Shown here: one piece after another, positions 62,248 to 64,000 of the stretch | Layout of the letters: each line of letters begins with the position of its first letter | Numbering within the stretch: the first letter of the stretch is position 1 | Assembly: GCF_014701195.1 (NCBI RefSeq) | Contig: NZ_AP018712.1 | Span: 1,010,501 to 1,074,500 of the forward strand | DNA: 64,000 nt | Reading direction: 5' to 3' | Source: Tepiditoga spiralis | GTDB lineage: Bacteria > Thermotogota > Thermotogae > Petrotogales > Petrotogaceae | The notes under the pieces: model-generated | Database searches by the model: none | What the model saw: the letters and a program-made list of their open reading frames with translations, nothing else | What the model was told of the DNA's origin: nothing | Position numbers and translations under genes: made by a program

Positions 62248-63165
62248 ATGAATTACACTAATATTTTAAATCAAGTTTCAGTACTTTTTTTATTGATACT
62301 AACGGGGTATTTTACAAGAAAATTTAATTTATTAAATGATGAAAAAACTAAGACACTTTCTGATATTGTATTAAATTTAACTTTACCAGCACTAATAATT
62401 TCATCAATGCAAATGGATTTTTCTATTTCTGTTCTTATAAAAAGTGGAAATTTTATACTACTTTCTTTAATAGTTTATGCTGTGATTTTTATTTTTTCTA
62501 TAACATTGCCAAAACTTTTAAAATCAAATGAAAAAGAAATTGGTGTTTATAAGTTTTCTATTATGTTTTCAAACGTAGGATTTATGGGATATCCAGTTGT
62601 TAATGCTGTGTTTGGAAAAAAGGCATTATTTTATACTGCAATTTATAATTTGCCTTTTAATTTATTGATATTTACAATAGGAATAATGTTTCTTTCAAAA
62701 GATATAAGATTAAATAAAAAAATTATTTTAAATCCAGGAATTATATCAGTATTAATTGGTTTTACTATGTTTTTATTCTCTATAAAACTTTTTACACCAA
62801 TAAAGATGACAATAGATATGATTGGATCAGTAACAACACCAATATCTATGATGGTAATTGGATCTTTATTAGCTAAAAACAAATTAAATACAATATTTAC
62901 TAATTGGAGAATTTATATAATAACATTCATAAGATTGTTTTTTGTTCCATTCTTTATTTGGATTATATTAAAAAATATAATTACTGATCCTTTAATGTTA
63001 GGTATATCAATTTTAATAAGTTCTATGCCAGTTGCAGCAAATAGTGCAATTCTTGCTGAAGAGTATGAAGGAAATGCAGAATTAGCTTCAAAAGTAGTTT
63101 TTATTTCTACTTTTTTTTCAATAATTACTATCCCAATTATTGTTAAACTATTTATTACAAATTAG
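62248..63165 (+). CDS. AEC-family (auxin efflux carrier-like) transporter
   Basis: A 305-aa membrane protein with about ten segments in two repeats of five. The opening (LNQVSVLFLLILTGYFTRKF) and the motif LNLTLPALIISSM are typical, as is the late MPVAANSAILAEEYEGNAELAS. Bacterial AEC proteins move small carboxylic acids such as malate or malonate, or sometimes act as channels. The substrate cannot be deduced. It is a single-gene unit. Confidence 0.9.
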   Translation: MNYTNILNQVSVLFLLILTGYFTRKFNLLNDEKTKTLSDIVLNLTLPALIISSMQMDFSISVLIKSGNFILLSLIVYAVIFIFSITLPKLLKSNEKEIGVYKFSIMFSNVGFMGYPVVNAVFGKKALFYTAIYNLPFNLLIFTIGIMFLSKDIRLNKKIILNPGIISVLIGFTMFLFSIKLFTPIKMTIDMIGSVTTPISMMVIGSLLAKNKLNTIFTNWRIYIITFIRLFFVPFFIWIILKNIITDPLMLGISILISSMPVAANSAILAEEYEGNAELASKVVFISTFFSIITIPIIVKLFITN

Positions 63166-63333
63166 AATTACATTTTTATAAAAAAAATCTAATATAAAAA
63201 TATAATTGCTTTAAAGTTACGATATTTTATAATTATTTTCTTGTATTAAAAAAAATTTTTTTCATTTTTTCTTTCAATTATAAAAAAAGATTTTGTGAAT
63301 TTAAAATTAAAATCTACATAACATATTTTTTAC

Positions 63334-63362
63334 TTGCAATAAAGAAGAGGTTATGGTATAAT
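63334..63362 (+). promoter_or_regulatory. Strong promoter of small RNA 2
   Basis: TTGCAA (63334-63339), exactly 17 bases, TATAAT (63357-63362) with an extended TGG just before. It is one of the best promoters in the window, yet no ORF follows. Confidence 0.75.
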
Positions 63363-63368
63363 AAAGTT

Positions 63369-63430
63369 AGTGAAGCTTATTTTTCACAAAAATCTCCTCT
63401 TTAGCGGTTCTTTTGAACCGCCTTTTTTTT
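63369..63430 (+). ncRNA. Candidate small RNA with anti-Shine-Dalgarno seed (sRNA 2)
   Basis: About 62 nt. The predicted start is 7 bases after the -10. A 5' hairpin (GTGAA at 63370-63374 with TTCAC at 63383-63387) is followed by an A/U-rich single-stranded stretch containing ATCTCCTCTTT (63392-63402). The RNA ends in an intrinsic terminator (GCGGTTC, loop TTTT, GAACCGC, then eight T; 63404-63430). Hairpin, exposed seed and terminator hairpin are the classic layout of bacterial trans-acting small RNAs, and CUCCUC is complementary to ribosome binding sites. No ORF of useful size lies on this strand. The rest of the gap 63166-63478 is AT-rich and shows nothing else. Confidence 0.68.
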
Positions 63431-63478
63431 ATATTATTTAATATATTAATGTAATAAAAAATCCCAGCATCGCTGGGA

Positions 63479-64000
63479 TTATATCTTTTCTATTTTGTAT
63501 TCGTCTATGTTTCTTTTTTCTGAGTTTATATTTATTCCTATTATATAAATTTCTTTTCCTTTGTACTTTTCATAGTACTTTATTTCTTTTATTTGATTCA
63601 AGGCTTTTTCTGCACTCTTATCTATCTTTATTTCCATTATGTATATAGTGTCTTCCTCTATTACTATATCGCTTCTTCCTAAGTTCGTTAATTCTTCTGC
63701 TGTTACGTTTAGTCCTGTTGATGCGAGTATTGTGTATATCAATGAATGATAGTAGCTTTCTTCTTTTTTGTGTAAGTTGTATGGGATTGCACTTATTATT
63801 CTTTTTATTTCTTTTATTATTCCTTCTATGTCTTTTTCTCTTATTGCTTTCCATATCGTTTTATTTATTTCTTTTATTTTTCCTCTTTCAAGTTCATAGT
63901 TCGCTTCTAATATTATCTTTGAAAAGCTATTCTTTACTTCTATATTTGGATAATCTAATAAATATTCATATTCCATTCCATATTGTTCTTTCCCTTTAAA
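63479..64000 (-). CDS. AAA-ATPase-like / PD-(D/E)XK family protein, C-terminal part (truncated by window edge)
   Basis: The visible 173 codons stay open to the right edge (FKGKEQYG precedes the internal Met at 63976), so the true start lies outside. The sequence fits the C-terminal region of the same family as the protein at 313: YEYLLDYPNIEVKNSF, AIPYNLHKKEESYYHSLIYTIL, then the nuclease-like core NLGRSDIVIEEDTIYIMEIKID. The last motif supplies the D...ExK residues (D and E-x-K). The tail ends soon after the core, unlike the longer tail of the first copy. Codons here use more C and G than their neighbours, which may hint at transfer. Confidence 0.75.
   Translation of the reverse strand, partial: FKGKEQYGMEYEYLLDYPNIEVKNSFSKIILEANYELERGKIKEINKTIWKAIREKDIEGIIKEIKRIISAIPYNLHKKEESYYHSLIYTILASTGLNVTAEELTNLGRSDIVIEEDTIYIMEIKIDKSAEKALNQIKEIKYYEKYKGKEIYIIGININSEKRNIDEYKIEKI

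Noticed and set aside
63370-63390. On the minus strand, AGAGGAGA followed by GTG and a six-codon frame ending in TAA, opposite small RNA 2.
   Set aside because: No promoter or terminator faces that way. The plus-strand promoter and terminator explain the region, and the ribosome-site look is just the complement of the CUCCUC seed.
1-64000. tRNA, rRNA, insertion sequences and prophage genes.
   Set aside because: By eye I found no T-loop-like GTTCGA motifs in a cloverleaf context, no transposase or integrase, and no terminal inverted repeats; a tRNA-finding program would be the decisive check.

Overview
The window is very AT-rich (well under one third G+C by eye) and gene-dense, with Shine-Dalgarno sequences of the GGAGG/GAGGTG type and frequent TTG and GTG starts. 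Gene content points to the Thermotogota, most likely a mesophilic Petrotogaceae-type organism (Marinitoga, Oceanotoga or Geotoga relatives). The clues are class III ribonucleotide reductase (NrdDG), a K+-dependent-type membrane pyrophosphatase, a DHH-CBS-tRNA nucleotidyltransferase fusion, many lipoproteins and beta-barrel-like exported proteins fitting an outer 'toga', and several c-di-GMP proteins. The taxonomic placement is inference. I saw no tRNA, rRNA, CRISPR array, insertion sequence or prophage.

Left part (1-19.5 kb): the 5' end of a ComM/YifB gene, an AAA-ATPase-like/PD-(D/E)XK protein, nrdD-nrdG, acyl carrier protein, a candidate small RNA, the DHH-CBS-nucleotidyltransferase, a lytic transglycosylase, a cytoplasmic GH13 glucosidase, a membrane protein, a lipoprotein/beta-barrel pair, a second acyl carrier protein, CTP synthase, an HD-GYP protein and a hexapeptide acyltransferase. 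Middle part (19.6-32.5 kb): two Ig-like-repeat lipoproteins (593 and about 1731 aa), an ECF sigma factor with an RseC-like partner, glutamate dehydrogenase, a GH114-like protein, two alpha/beta hydrolases and a STAS protein.

The region 32.7-42.4 kb holds the best candidate for an undescribed system. A tightly overlapping operon encodes a chaperone-like Ig-fold protein, a short secretin-like protein, a beta-rich exported protein and a SARP/BTAD-type regulator. After a membrane pyrophosphatase gene comes a set of three paralogous small secreted proteins sharing a TVLPHV-type N-terminal motif. One of them is translationally coupled to a PAS-GGDEF diguanylate cyclase. I read this as a possible surface-structure export/assembly system under c-di-GMP control.

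Right part (42.5-64 kb): CcdA plus an exported thioredoxin-like protein, a 51-aa ORF with an ABC-ATPase-like protein lacking the main catalytic motifs, a solute-binding protein, a 1254-aa membrane-anchored J-like protein with 40-residue repeats, two more diguanylate cyclases and oligoendopeptidase F. A purine cluster follows: adenine deaminase, an AzgA-type permease, and a cytoplasmic ParB-like/BMP-receptor fusion with a phosphoesterase. The window ends with an LPP20-like lipoprotein, an FAD oxidoreductase, an AEC carrier, a second candidate small RNA with a near-consensus promoter and anti-Shine-Dalgarno seed, and a truncated PD-(D/E)XK family gene.

Two intergenic units (about 5191-5266 and 63369-63430) have promoter, structured RNA and intrinsic terminator but no ORF. 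Both expose C-rich or CUCCUC sequences that could pair with ribosome binding sites, which suggests post-transcriptional regulators.
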